From positions 62,001 to 126,000 of the forward strand of contig NZ_LJHY01000016.1 in NCBI RefSeq assembly GCF_001295795.1: a DNA stretch of 64,000 bases. The letters are read 5' to 3'. How positions within the stretch are numbered: position 1 is the stretch's first letter; each line of letters begins with the position of its first letter. Shown one piece after another: positions 9,188-17,787 of the stretch. The translations under genes were made by a program, and so were the position numbers. The notes beneath the pieces were generated by a model. That model had not been told where the DNA came from. It was given only the letters and a program-made list of their open reading frames with translations, and ran no database searches. The DNA is from Novosphingobium sp. AAP83. GTDB taxonomy: Bacteria; Pseudomonadota; Alphaproteobacteria; Sphingomonadales; Sphingomonadaceae.

Positions 9188-10783
9188 ATGACCACAACAC
9201 TGAACCGCTATAGCGGGCCTGCCGCAACGACGGCGGAAGGATGGTCAGCCACGCGTTTGACCCCGCCAAGCAGGCTCTATGGCGCCAACGGCATCCGCAC
9301 CGCCAGCGATGGACGGATATGGGTGGCACAAGTGCCGGGCAGTCTGGTCAGCGCGGTTGATCCCGATAGCGGCGCGGTTGAGGTGATCAGCCCGATGGGC
9401 GGCGCGATTATTGCCCCAGATGATCTGGTGTTCGATGAAGCGGGCAATCTCTATTGCACCGAAATCACCGAAGGGCGCGTGTGCATGCGTGCGCCAAACG
9501 GCACGGTTACCGTCATCCAGGGCGATATACCGGTGGCCAACCCGATCACCTACCATGAGGGGCGGCTGATTGTGGGCGAATGCCGCATCGGCGCGCGGAT
9601 CATGGAACTGGACCGCAATGGCGGAGCGCCGCGCATCATCAAGGGCGATGTGCCGATGGCCAACGCGTTTGATGTGGGGCCGGACGGGCGGCTTTATGCG
9701 CCGATCATGGGCACCAATGAGATTTGGGCGATTGATCTGGAAACCGGTGCGCATCAAGTGATTGCGGGCGATCTGGGCGTGCCGGATTCGGTCAAGTTTG
9801 ACAGCAAGGGCCGGATCGTCACCACGCAAGTGATGTCGGGCCAGGTGCTGCGGATCGATCCGGTCAGCGGCCAGCGCGAGGTTCTGGCCGATCTTGGCCC
9901 CGGATTGGATAACGTGACCTTTGTGGGCGACCGCATCTTCGTTTCATCGATCCCCGGCGAGTTGACCGAAATCCTTGCCCCCGGCAAGACACGTTCGGTC
10001 ATCCCGCGCGCGCTGCAATGGCCGTTGGGCTTGGCGGTTGGCGCAGATGGCAGCGTGATGGTGACCGATGGCGCGTTTTCCTATTCGCTGAACCGCAGTG
10101 GCGGGCTGGACCTTGCTTTCATGCTGTTTACCCACAGCAGCCCCGGCTATGCGCGCGGCGTATGTGCGGGGAGCAAGGCAGGCGAGTGGATTTTCACCAC
10201 CGGCATGGGCGGTGTGGCCCGCTATTCCCCCGCAAGCGGCGAAATCGAATGGTTGGCCAATGGCTATGACCAGCTGATGGGTGTGGCCGCGTTTGGCAAT
10301 GCGGTGATCTTTGCCGAATATGGCACGGGCCGCGTGTTGAGCGCCGAGGGCGGCGCGATCACCGAATTGGCAAGCGGACTGGACAAGCCGATGGGCGTTG
10401 CCATTGGCAGCGATGGCACGATTTATGTGGCCGAGGCCGGTGCTGACCGCGTGGTCAAGCTTTCCGGCGGCAAAAGCGACACGGTTCTGGACGGGCTGCA
10501 CCGCACCGAAGGGTTGTGCATCCAGGGCGGGAAGCTTTACGCCGTGGACAGTGTGGGCAAATCGCTGACCGAATGTGATCTGGCCAGTGGCGCGATCACA
10601 ACGGTGGCAACGCAACTGCCGGTTGGGCCACCGCCCGGATGCGGCGCGATGCCGTTCCTCGGGCCGATTGGCGATATGTCCGGGCCGATGATCAATTTTG
10701 CCGGGATTGCGGCAGCGCCCGATGGGACACTTTATCTGGCGGCTGACGCCGAGGGCAGCGTGATGGCTATCAAGCCTCGCTAA
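9188..10783 (+). CDS. SMP-30/gluconolactonase-like beta-propeller protein
   Basis: 531 residues made almost wholly of repeated beta-propeller blades of the SMP-30/gluconolactonase/NHL type, with recurring DGR-x-Y/W-V and DPxSG patterns in both halves. This is nearly twice the usual 300 residues, so it is probably two propellers in tandem. No signal peptide is seen, so it should be cytoplasmic. GGGAGAGA precedes the ATG. Because it closes the BVMO locus, a lactonase role that opens the BVMO product is an attractive inference. The metal-binding Glu/Asn/Asp residues of gluconolactonase could not be placed with certainty. Confidence 0.82.
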   Translation: MTTTLNRYSGPAATTAEGWSATRLTPPSRLYGANGIRTASDGRIWVAQVPGSLVSAVDPDSGAVEVISPMGGAIIAPDDLVFDEAGNLYCTEITEGRVCMRAPNGTVTVIQGDIPVANPITYHEGRLIVGECRIGARIMELDRNGGAPRIIKGDVPMANAFDVGPDGRLYAPIMGTNEIWAIDLETGAHQVIAGDLGVPDSVKFDSKGRIVTTQVMSGQVLRIDPVSGQREVLADLGPGLDNVTFVGDRIFVSSIPGELTEILAPGKTRSVIPRALQWPLGLAVGADGSVMVTDGAFSYSLNRSGGLDLAFMLFTHSSPGYARGVCAGSKAGEWIFTTGMGGVARYSPASGEIEWLANGYDQLMGVAAFGNAVIFAEYGTGRVLSAEGGAITELASGLDKPMGVAIGSDGTIYVAEAGADRVVKLSGGKSDTVLDGLHRTEGLCIQGGKLYAVDSVGKSLTECDLASGAITTVATQLPVGPPPGCGAMPFLGPIGDMSGPMINFAGIAAAPDGTLYLAADAEGSVMAIKPR

Positions 10784-10791
10784 TAAAGGAA

Positions 10792-10822
10792 GGGCCGGGG
10801 ATTTTCTCCCCGGCCCTTTTTC
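10792..10822. terminator. bidirectional terminator between convergent genes
   Basis: A perfect 10-base-pair stem, GGGCCGGGGA with TCCCCGGCCC, encloses a TTTTC loop and is followed by TTTTT. It lies between the convergent SMP-30-like gene and the amidohydrolase gene. On the minus strand the stem is followed by a less uniform CTTCCTTTATT. Confidence 0.88.
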
Positions 10823-10825
10823 CTG

Positions 10826-12094
10826 TCAGAACGGCAGGCGATAAAGCTTCGAAGCGTTATCCTGCAGCACCTTCTTCTTGGTGGCAAAATCATAGCCGCC
10901 AAGCACATCGACGACATGCGCCTGCACGCCGGGATAGAGCGAGGTCGGGTGCGGGAAATCGGTTTCGAACATCACGTTATCGACGCCGATGGTTTCCAGC
11001 AGCAGCTTGGGGCCGACCTTTTCGAACCAGAACGTGCAATAGAAGTGATCGCGGAAGTAATCCCACGGACGTTTGTTGAGCAGGCCCTTCTTGCTGGGCA
11101 ACATTTCGTCAAACTGGTGCTCAAGCGCTTCGATAGCGAAAGGCAACCAGCCCATGCCGCTTTCGATCAGACCGATCTTCAGGCCGGGGTGACGGTCAAG
11201 CCGGCCCGAGACCATCCAGTTGCCGAGCGTTGCCGCATTGCCGATGGAAAACATCGTGGCCACAACGGACAGCGTCTGTTCAAAGCCGAAGCCCTCCCAC
11301 GTGATCGTGTTGGGATCGATCGCGCTGTTGAGGTGGAAGTTGAGCGAGGTGCCGGTGGCATCGCACAGTTCGAGGAACGGGGTCCAGTATTCCTGCATGA
11401 AGCTTGGCACGCCCACACGCTCTGGCGTATCGGGCAAAACGAAACCGCGAATGCCGCCATCGATGCAGCGGCGTGTTTCGGCCATCAACGCGGCCTGATC
11501 CCAGAACGGCAGATGGCCCATATTGAAGATGCGCTGACCCGATTCCTCGGTATATTCCATCGATGCATCGTTATAGATTTTGACGATATTGAGCGCGAGA
11601 TCATTGTCGCCAAGGCTCATCAACGATCCGGCCTGCGTGACGCCAGAGTTTTGGTAACAGATCTGGGCATAGACGCCCATATCATCCATCGCCTTAAGGC
11701 GTTCCTTCATCACGTGTCCGCCGGGATGGGCCTGTTCGAGCTTTGGAAATGCAAGGCGGCCGAGCAGCTTGTTGTTATCTGCACGGATGACGTTTCCGCC
11801 CATCGATCCAAAGTTTCGGTCCCCCACATACCAACGCTCAACCCCGTCCTGATCAAGGCGGACGTATGGCACCTTGTCCTTGTAGGCCGCGGGCGCGCGG
11901 CTGGTGAACAAATCGGGCGCTTCGGTAATATGCGTATCGGTATCGACGATCTTGATGCCTTCGAGTGAAGGGTGAAGACCGCCTGATTGCGAGGCGTAAT
12001 CAACCTCGCGGATTACGCCGCCTTCTGTATAGCCTTCGGCAGACCAATACTTGCGCGCGTTTTCGGCGATTTCTGTCTTTTCAACTGTGGCCAT
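10826..12094 (-). CDS. amidohydrolase family protein (PF04909 type)
   Basis: 422 residues of the amidohydrolase-2 family, which includes ACMS decarboxylase and related metal-dependent decarboxylases and hydrolases. The N-terminal metal motif reads DTDTHITE (51-58), the common D-x-D-x-H version of this family. LNFHLNS in the middle and ETDFPHPTSLYPG near the end supply the other His/Asp ligands. A GGAGAAA site precedes ATG 12094. It is the last gene of a minus-strand group with a Rieske oxygenase, an EthD-like protein and an SDR, separated from them by 93 bases. A ring-cleavage-product decarboxylase or hydrolase is likely; the substrate is unknown. Confidence 0.9.
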   Translation of the reverse strand: MATVEKTEIAENARKYWSAEGYTEGGVIREVDYASQSGGLHPSLEGIKIVDTDTHITEAPDLFTSRAPAAYKDKVPYVRLDQDGVERWYVGDRNFGSMGGNVIRADNNKLLGRLAFPKLEQAHPGGHVMKERLKAMDDMGVYAQICYQNSGVTQAGSLMSLGDNDLALNIVKIYNDASMEYTEESGQRIFNMGHLPFWDQAALMAETRRCIDGGIRGFVLPDTPERVGVPSFMQEYWTPFLELCDATGTSLNFHLNSAIDPNTITWEGFGFEQTLSVVATMFSIGNAATLGNWMVSGRLDRHPGLKIGLIESGMGWLPFAIEALEHQFDEMLPSKKGLLNKRPWDYFRDHFYCTFWFEKVGPKLLLETIGVDNVMFETDFPHPTSLYPGVQAHVVDVLGGYDFATKKKVLQDNASKLYRLPF

Positions 12095-12187
12095 GCAATT
12101 TCTCCGGCATCTTATGTTTCAGTTTTCGCAGGGATTATGGGCAGGAGCAACCTGCCGCCTGAATCTATCGCTGCCACGGTGATCGCC

Positions 12188-12970
12188 TTATGCGGGATCA
12201 CTCCACACCGAATTGAGCACACGCGGGGACAAATATTTGGTCTTGGTCCAGCCGCCATCGACCGTAATCGTCTGGCCGTTGATCATCTCGCCCCCTGCCG
12301 AACACAGGAACGCAATGGTGCTGGCGATATCGGTCGCTTCACCCAGACGCGGATAGGGCGTGGTTTCGACGTTGACGCGTTTGAAGGTCTCATCCTCGAA
12401 ACGATGGCGTACCATGTCGGTCATCGTAACGCCCGGTGCTACGCAGTTCGAGCGGATTCCGCGCGGGCCATATTCGCAGGCCATGTGTTCGGTCAGCGAT
12501 TTGAGGCCGCCCTTGGCCGCAGAATAGGCCCCTCCCCGCTTGCCGCCGATCATCGCGAATGTGGAGGTGACGTTGACCACGCCCGCGCCTGCCTGCATGT
12601 GCGGGATCACCTCACGGCACAGCCGGAACGGCGCGCGCAGCATCACGTTCAGGAATTCGTCGAGCATTGCATCGTCGGTTTCATCAAGTGGCTTGGGACT
12701 GCCAAGGCCGGCATTGTTGATCAGAAAATCGATGCGCCCAAACCGGCTGAGCGCCAGTTCGACAATCGAACGCGGCGCATGGTCAGCCGAAATATCAATT
12801 GAAATCGTGGCCAATCGTGCAGGATCGGCAATTACCTCTTCCAGCGTTGCCAGCTTCGATGCGCTGCGGCCTACACCGACAATGGCCATGCCCTGATCGT
12901 GCAACAACCGCGCGGTTTCAAGGCCGATGCCGCTGCCTGCACCGGTAATGATCGCAACTTGCATGGTCAA
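12188..12970 (-). CDS. SDR family oxidoreductase
   Basis: 260-residue classical SDR with TGAGSGIG (9-16), NNAG (85-88), S136, Y149 and K153 (YSAAK). The end of beta-2 reads GVGRSAS, without an acidic residue and with an Arg, which favours NADP(H). Its ATG overlaps the stop of the EthD-like gene by four bases, so it is coupled to that gene and the upstream Rieske oxygenase. The C-terminal segment after the VDGG motif is a little longer than usual. It probably handles an alcohol or ketone made by the oxygenase. Confidence 0.92.
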   Translation of the reverse strand: MTMQVAIITGAGSGIGLETARLLHDQGMAIVGVGRSASKLATLEEVIADPARLATISIDISADHAPRSIVELALSRFGRIDFLINNAGLGSPKPLDETDDAMLDEFLNVMLRAPFRLCREVIPHMQAGAGVVNVTSTFAMIGGKRGGAYSAAKGGLKSLTEHMACEYGPRGIRSNCVAPGVTMTDMVRHRFEDETFKRVNVETTPYPRLGEATDIASTIAFLCSAGGEMINGQTITVDGGWTKTKYLSPRVLNSVWSDPA

Positions 12971-13338
12971 ACGTCTCCCAGATCGGTTTCGACTTCGCTC
13001 ACCGCGTAAAAGCGGGATTTGGCACGGTCGATAAACTCAAGTTCATCGGCGATCACATCGGGCGGCATCGCATCCTTGCGCAAGGTAGCGATGATCGCGT
13101 CGACGGGTGCGCGACTGGTGAACCACAGTTCGGTGATCACATCGAATTCCGGCTCGGCCATGCCTTCCACCGGCTCCAAATAGCGACGGAAGTATCGCGT
13201 GGCACCGCGCATATAGCGCATGCACAACGGCATGTGCCGGGTCTCGTAGTATTCCCGAAATGCGCCGACCGAGATATCCGGTCGGCGTTTCATAAACAGC
13301 AAGAGCTTGTGCACTTCAGCCTTTGGATCAGAAGTCAT
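12967..13338 (-). CDS. EthD-domain (dimeric alpha-beta barrel) protein
   Basis: 123 residues from ATG 13338, which lies inside the end of the Rieske gene (11-base overlap). The open frame extends upstream, but the homologous core KLLLFMKRRPDISVGAFREY begins just after this start. The pattern of a strand followed by F-x-x-Y-Y-x-x-x-H (YYETRHMPL) is typical of EthD / ferredoxin-like dimeric barrels. Small proteins of this fold occur beside oxygenases and BVMO or ether-cleaving systems, often with a needed but poorly defined role. It is translationally coupled to an SDR. Confidence 0.8.
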   Translation of the reverse strand: MTSDPKAEVHKLLLFMKRRPDISVGAFREYYETRHMPLCMRYMRGATRYFRRYLEPVEGMAEPEFDVITELWFTSRAPVDAIIATLRKDAMPPDVIADELEFIDRAKSRFYAVSEVETDLGDV

Positions 13339-14725
13339 ATTCGATGATCTTGCCATCGAAATTGCCGCCCAGCGTGTGCGTAGCGGCGGCAAGCTTGTCA
13401 GCGGGTTTGCCTTCAAGATGGCCGTCGAGGATGCGATTGTAATTGCTGATCAGCCCTTCAATCGTGCTCGACAGCCGCATGAAATCAAAGCCTTGGGCAT
13501 GGAGCCCCTTTTGCTGGATCGGGATGTTCGAATAGTCCTGGCGCGGAATCGGAGGGAATTCCTGGCTGTCATAGGGCAGGAACGTGGGTTCCATCACAGG
13601 TGCAGGTTCTTCACCCGGCGCGAAATGCGTGAGCGACCAGATTTCAAAAATGCAGGTTTCAGGCCCGGTCGGGCGGATGCGATAAGCCGATGTGCTGGTG
13701 AAGAACGGCAGCAGGAAATAGTGCGGGAACAGGAATTCAACCGCGCTGAGCGGATCGGACACTGCCAGTGCATTGAGATCGGGCACATTTTCACCACGCG
13801 CGGTCAATTGTTCGTGAATTTGGTGCTGGACGATGCCAAACCATGTCATCAACGCCAGCTGAGGATCCTCGGGCAGCGGCACATCGGCAAGCTGGCGCGC
13901 AATCGCCACTTCCTTTTCATGGACCATTCCGGCCATGCCTTCGCTCAACAGGCCAAGATGCTTGATCTGGGCCTTGATATTGTCGGCAATTGACAGGTTG
14001 GGGTTCATCGGCACGCCGATGCCGCCGGTGTCCATACCATACATCATGTTATAGAGCATGGGCGCTGCCTGTTGCAGCTGCGGGTGCGTACGCATCACAT
14101 GGTAGCCTTCCATGAAGGCCTCGATCGCAGTCTTCCAGTTGGCGGGAAGTTCGGTGGCGTACCACCATTCGGCGCGCTGGTTACTGTGGCCGCGCTTTTC
14201 AAGGCGTTGCAGCACCGGACCGATCGTGTCGGCAAATGAAGGCGCATCATCATCAAAGTTGATAAATACGCAGCCGATCGCTTCTTCATGGCGGCAGGGC
14301 CGCAGGGCCAGATCGGCTTCATCAAGCTGGCGTTCTTCAAACATGTGGCGGCCATAGACGAAGGTATTTTTGCCTTCGATGTTCCAGCGCCAACCGTGGA
14401 ACGGGCAGATGAAACCGGCGGTCTTGCAATTGCCGTGGCCTGCGTTTTCGGTCAGCGGCAGGCCGCGATGGCGGCAGGCGTTGTGGAACGCGCGAATGCC
14501 ATCCTTGGTGCGCACCACAATGATCGATTTGCCAAGGTTTGAATACTCGATCCAATCACCCACTTCGGGCAATTGCTCAACCCGGCAGGCCATCTGCCAG
14601 ACGTGTGGCCAAAGCTTTTCACATTCCAGCTTATAGAACTGCTCGTCGTAATAGCGCGGCGAGGGAATGCGGTCGGCTTCGACGACCTTGAACGGAATGG
14701 ACAGTTTGGGGTCTGCCTCGGCCAT
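13328..14725 (-). CDS. Rieske non-haem iron oxygenase, alpha subunit (second)
   Basis: 465 residues. The Rieske ligands are C84, H86, C107 and H110, with 20 residues between the pairs, and the mononuclear iron ligands H209 and H214 lie in MEGYHVMRTH with E206 in the bridge position. It is less like the other two oxygenases in the window than they are to each other. No beta subunit is encoded, so a homotrimer is expected. A GAGAGGTG ribosome site precedes ATG 14725, and the gene leads an operon with EthD-like, SDR and amidohydrolase genes. Hydroxylation of a ring or side chain is the general expectation. Confidence 0.92.
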   Translation of the reverse strand: MAEADPKLSIPFKVVEADRIPSPRYYDEQFYKLECEKLWPHVWQMACRVEQLPEVGDWIEYSNLGKSIIVVRTKDGIRAFHNACRHRGLPLTENAGHGNCKTAGFICPFHGWRWNIEGKNTFVYGRHMFEERQLDEADLALRPCRHEEAIGCVFINFDDDAPSFADTIGPVLQRLEKRGHSNQRAEWWYATELPANWKTAIEAFMEGYHVMRTHPQLQQAAPMLYNMMYGMDTGGIGVPMNPNLSIADNIKAQIKHLGLLSEGMAGMVHEKEVAIARQLADVPLPEDPQLALMTWFGIVQHQIHEQLTARGENVPDLNALAVSDPLSAVEFLFPHYFLLPFFTSTSAYRIRPTGPETCIFEIWSLTHFAPGEEPAPVMEPTFLPYDSQEFPPIPRQDYSNIPIQQKGLHAQGFDFMRLSSTIEGLISNYNRILDGHLEGKPADKLAAATHTLGGNFDGKIIEYDF

Positions 14726-14776
14726 GGAACACCTCTCTCAATCAGATTTTGCCGATAAAACTAGCTGCTATGGGGT

Positions 14777-14792
14777 TTGGCACAACCGCCAA
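14777..14792. promoter_or_regulatory. short inverted repeat upstream of the second Rieske gene
   Basis: TTGGC and GCCAA, six bases apart, lie in the 107-base gap between the class III CoA-transferase end and the Rieske gene start. The arms are short, so this is a weak operator candidate. No clear promoter hexamers are visible in the gap. Confidence 0.25.
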
Positions 14793-14832
14793 GGCACGGG
14801 CGTTGCGTTAAGCGCGGGGGCGATGTCCGGAA

Positions 14833-16065
14833 TCAGATAGCCCCCACCGCCTTCAGTTCAGCGATCCGCTCTGCGGAATAACCCAGTTCGCCAAGCACTT
14901 CGGCGTTATGTTCCCCCAGCATCGGGGGGGCGCGGCGGATGGTGGCAGGCGAGGCTGACATCTGCGCGAGCGGGCTGGCAATCAGATCGACCGAGCCAGC
15001 CTCGGCCCAAGCATGCGGCGTGGTGGCGCGAAGCCCGCGATGCTGCACCTGCGGCTCGTCCCACACCTCGGACAGCTCATTGAATTTGGCCGCCGGAATG
15101 CCGACGCTATCCAGCTTGGAAAGCAAATCAGCCACGCTGAATTGGCTGCTCCACTGGCAGATGATTTCGATCAGCTCTGCCTGCCCGGTGCGGCCGCGTT
15201 TGAAATTGGTGTCGAAACGCGGATCGGTGAACAGGTCTGGTTGTTCCATCAACACGGTCAAACGGCGGTAATGTTCATCGGTGCCTGCGGTGAGATAAAC
15301 GATGCCGTCGCTGGCGGTGATCAAATCTGCCGGACCGCCGCCGTTGCCACCATTGCCAAGGCGCGGCGGAGGGAAGCCGCTGATAAGATAATCCTGCATG
15401 ATGTGACTGACCATAGCCACCGAAGTATCGAGCAGGGCGATGTCGATGTACTGCCCCTCACCTGTATTGGCACGGTGAAGCAGCGCCGCCATGATTGCGA
15501 GCGCAGTGTTGTGGCCGGTCATGAAGTCGACAAGGCTCGGCCCTGCTTTCAATGGCCCCGCCCCCGGTTTGCCTTCAGGGATGCCGGTAACAGCCATCAT
15601 GCCGCCGGTTGCCTGGAACAGACCGTCATAGCCGGGAAGCGCCGCCATCGGGCCGGTTTGGCCAAAGCCGGTGACCGAGCAATAGATCAGGCGTGGGTTG
15701 ATCGCCTTGAGGCTTTCATAATCCAGCCCGAACCGTTTGAGATCACCCACCTTGAAGTTCTCGATCAGAACATCGGCATCTTTAACCAGAGCGCGGATGA
15801 TGTCCTGCCCTTCTGGTTTGCTGTGATTGACCGTAATCGAGCGCTTGTTGCGGTTGGCAACGGTAAAAAAGCTCGATTGGCGGGTGTCGATGCCATCTTT
15901 GCCTTTGACCCACGCGGTACCATAGCCGCGCCCGTCATCGCCAGAGCCGGGCCGTTCGATCTTGATCACGTCGGCGCCGAGATCACCGAGGATCTGTGCG
16001 CCCACTGGAGCGGCAAAAACGCGGCTCATATCAATGACGCGGATACCATCTAAAGCTGCGGCCAT
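14833..16065 (-). CDS. CaiB/BaiF class III CoA-transferase
   Basis: 410 residues from ATG 16065. The open frame continues 45 codons upstream, but family similarity begins at LDGIRVIDMSRV, so the inner start is chosen. Landmarks are GAQILGDLGADVIKIERPG (residues 22-40) and the catalytic Asp, D180 in LVDFMTGHNTA. The enzyme moves CoA between carboxylic acids through a covalent acyl-enzyme anhydride. It is divergent from the SDR-SDR-TetR operon. In this island it probably activates a carboxylate formed by ring opening for beta-oxidation-like steps. A second member of the family is at 28892. Confidence 0.92.
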   Translation of the reverse strand: MAAALDGIRVIDMSRVFAAPVGAQILGDLGADVIKIERPGSGDDGRGYGTAWVKGKDGIDTRQSSFFTVANRNKRSITVNHSKPEGQDIIRALVKDADVLIENFKVGDLKRFGLDYESLKAINPRLIYCSVTGFGQTGPMAALPGYDGLFQATGGMMAVTGIPEGKPGAGPLKAGPSLVDFMTGHNTALAIMAALLHRANTGEGQYIDIALLDTSVAMVSHIMQDYLISGFPPPRLGNGGNGGGPADLITASDGIVYLTAGTDEHYRRLTVLMEQPDLFTDPRFDTNFKRGRTGQAELIEIICQWSSQFSVADLLSKLDSVGIPAAKFNELSEVWDEPQVQHRGLRATTPHAWAEAGSVDLIASPLAQMSASPATIRRAPPMLGEHNAEVLGELGYSAERIAELKAVGAI

Positions 16066-16138
16066 TATCGAATTCCATATGCGAGGAGCCGGGTCATCTA
16101 ACAAAACACAGGCCCGCCTGTCAGACCTTGAATACGCT

Positions 16139-16152
16139 ATCGCGGGCGCGAT
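16139..16152. promoter_or_regulatory. palindrome in the divergent CoA-transferase/SDR promoter region
   Basis: This is a second exact copy of the 14-base palindrome (ATCGCG, GG, CGCGAT) at 2398-2411. It lies 74 bases before the CoA-transferase start on one side and 69 before the SDR start on the other, a position suited to control of both directions. Confidence 0.4.
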
Positions 16153-16180
16153 GCCCGTTGTCTTGACTCCATCCCGGCGC

Positions 16181-16204
16181 AATGCTGAACACCAGTTCAA
16201 CTAA
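16181..16204. promoter_or_regulatory. likely TetR operator upstream of the SDR-SDR-tetR operon
   Basis: On the minus strand this site reads GTTGAAC-TGGT-GTTCAGC, a near-perfect inverted repeat. It matches the perfect palindrome at 18424-18445 at 19 of 24 aligned positions. It ends 17 bases before the ATG of the first SDR in the operon that contains the TetR gene, so autoregulation is the simplest reading. Confidence 0.6.
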
Positions 16205-16221
16205 CCTAGAGGATAAGTTGA

Positions 16222-16974
16222 ATGACACGTTCACTTCAGGGCCGCGTAGCTGTCGTAACCGGAGCGGGATCGGGCATCGGCCGCGCCATCGCATTGCGCC
16301 TTGCCGAAGATTCCGCCAAGATCGCCATCTGGGACATCAATGCACAAGGTGCTGAAGAAACCGCGCAGATGGTGCGCGATGCCGGCGGCGTGGCCATCGC
16401 AATCGATGTTGATTGTTCCGATAAGGCCGCGATCAAGGCCGCAGCTGACCGCACCCGCGCCGAACTTGGCCCCATCGCCATTCTGGTAAACAACGCCGGG
16501 ATCGCGCCGTTCACTCCGTTCCTCAGCACCGATGACGAGCTTTTCGACAAAGTGATCCGCATCAACTTGCGCGGGCCGTGGCTGGTGACCAAGGAATGCC
16601 TGCCCGATATGCTGGAAGCAGGCTGGGGCCGCGTGATCAACATCACGTCTTCGTCGGTGCAAACCGGATCGCCAGCGCAGGGCCATTATGTTTCGTCCAA
16701 AGGCGGGCTTGTGGGCATGAGCAAGGCGCTGGCGTTGGAATTCGCGGCCTCTGGCGTGACGTTCAACATCATCCCCCCCGGCTTTATCGATACGCCAATG
16801 CTGCGCGCCGCGCCGATTGACGCCGACGCATTTGCCCAAACGCTGCCAATGAAGCGCATTGGCAAGCCAGAAGACATTGCTGCGGCTGCGGCATACTTGG
16901 CATCGGAAGAGGCCAGCTATATCACCGGACAGACGATCAGCACCAATGGCGGCCGCTATATGGGTTCGCATTGA
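16222..16974 (+). CDS. SDR family oxidoreductase
   Basis: 250-residue classical SDR: TGAGSGIG (13-20), D38 at the end of beta-2 (NAD preference), NNAG (90-93), Ser at 143-144, Y156 and K160 (YVSSK), and a typical C-terminal TGQTISTNGG. A moderate AGAGGATAAG ribosome site precedes the ATG. Its stop shares one base with the ATG of a second SDR, and a TetR gene follows, so the three are one operon under the candidate operator at 16181. It may be a 3-hydroxyacyl-type or alcohol dehydrogenase; the substrate is unknown. Confidence 0.92.
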   Translation: MTRSLQGRVAVVTGAGSGIGRAIALRLAEDSAKIAIWDINAQGAEETAQMVRDAGGVAIAIDVDCSDKAAIKAAADRTRAELGPIAILVNNAGIAPFTPFLSTDDELFDKVIRINLRGPWLVTKECLPDMLEAGWGRVINITSSSVQTGSPAQGHYVSSKGGLVGMSKALALEFAASGVTFNIIPPGFIDTPMLRAAPIDADAFAQTLPMKRIGKPEDIAAAAAYLASEEASYITGQTISTNGGRYMGSH

Positions 16975-17777
16975 TGGACAGCGCCATGCGTCTTGCAGGC
17001 AAGATCGCGATTATCACCGGCACCGCCGGTGGCATGGGGCAAGCCTCTGCGATCCTGTTCGCAAAGCATGGCGCGAAAATCGCGTGCGTTGATCTTTCGG
17101 AAGAGGTCAACGCCGAAACGATGGCCGCGATTGCCGATCTTGGCGGCGCGGCCATTTCGATTGCGGCAGATATCACCAAAACAGCGGACGTTGAACGCAT
17201 CGTCTCGCGGACAATTGGCGAACTGGGCTTGCCCACCATCCTGTTCAACAATGCAGGCGCCGATACCGAAAACAAGCAATCGATCCTCAAGATCGATGAA
17301 GCGGCTTTTGACCGGGTGGTAGAGGTCAACCTCAAAGGGCCGTGGCTGATGATCAAGCACGTGGCTCCGCACATGATCGAGGCAGGCGGTGGATCGATCA
17401 TCAACACGGCATCGATCGGCGCCTTCATCGCGGCCAGTTCTGCCGGGTATTGTGCATCAAAGGCAGGGCTGGTCGGGCTGACCAAAGTGGCGGCGGTGGA
17501 ATTGGCGCGGCACGGCATCCGTGTGAACGCGCTGTGCCCCGGCGCTACTGAAACACCAATGGCCAAACATCAACGGATGGAAATGGAGAAGGCAGGTATG
17601 CCCACCTCCAACAGTATTATTGACCGGATGGGGGTGATGGGCCGTTTGGCACAGCCTGAGGAAATGGCCAACATGGCGCTGTTTCTTGCCAGTGACGAAT
17701 CCGGTTTTGCCACCGGCGCAAGTTTCATCAACGATGGCGGGTGGCTCGCGATGAGCGGCCTTCCCGTGCAAGGATAA
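16974..17777 (+). CDS. SDR family oxidoreductase
   Basis: 267 residues from ATG 16974 (a TTG three bases earlier is also open). TGTAGGMG (15-22), D40 after beta-2, NNAG (92-95), S147, Y159 and K163 are all present, so it should be active with NAD(H). It overlaps the previous SDR stop by one base. The two SDRs share the fold but are clearly diverged, so they probably act on different steps or stereoisomers. The TetR gene starts 11 bases downstream. Confidence 0.92.
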   Translation: MDSAMRLAGKIAIITGTAGGMGQASAILFAKHGAKIACVDLSEEVNAETMAAIADLGGAAISIAADITKTADVERIVSRTIGELGLPTILFNNAGADTENKQSILKIDEAAFDRVVEVNLKGPWLMIKHVAPHMIEAGGGSIINTASIGAFIAASSAGYCASKAGLVGLTKVAAVELARHGIRVNALCPGATETPMAKHQRMEMEKAGMPTSNSIIDRMGVMGRLAQPEEMANMALFLASDESGFATGASFINDGGWLAMSGLPVQG

Positions 17778-17787
17778 CGGACGCGCC

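Noticed and set aside
12140..12156. GGCAGG-AGCAA-CCTGCC hairpin between the SDR and amidohydrolase genes
   Set aside because: The stem is only six pairs and no T-run follows on the minus strand, so it is not called a terminator or operator.
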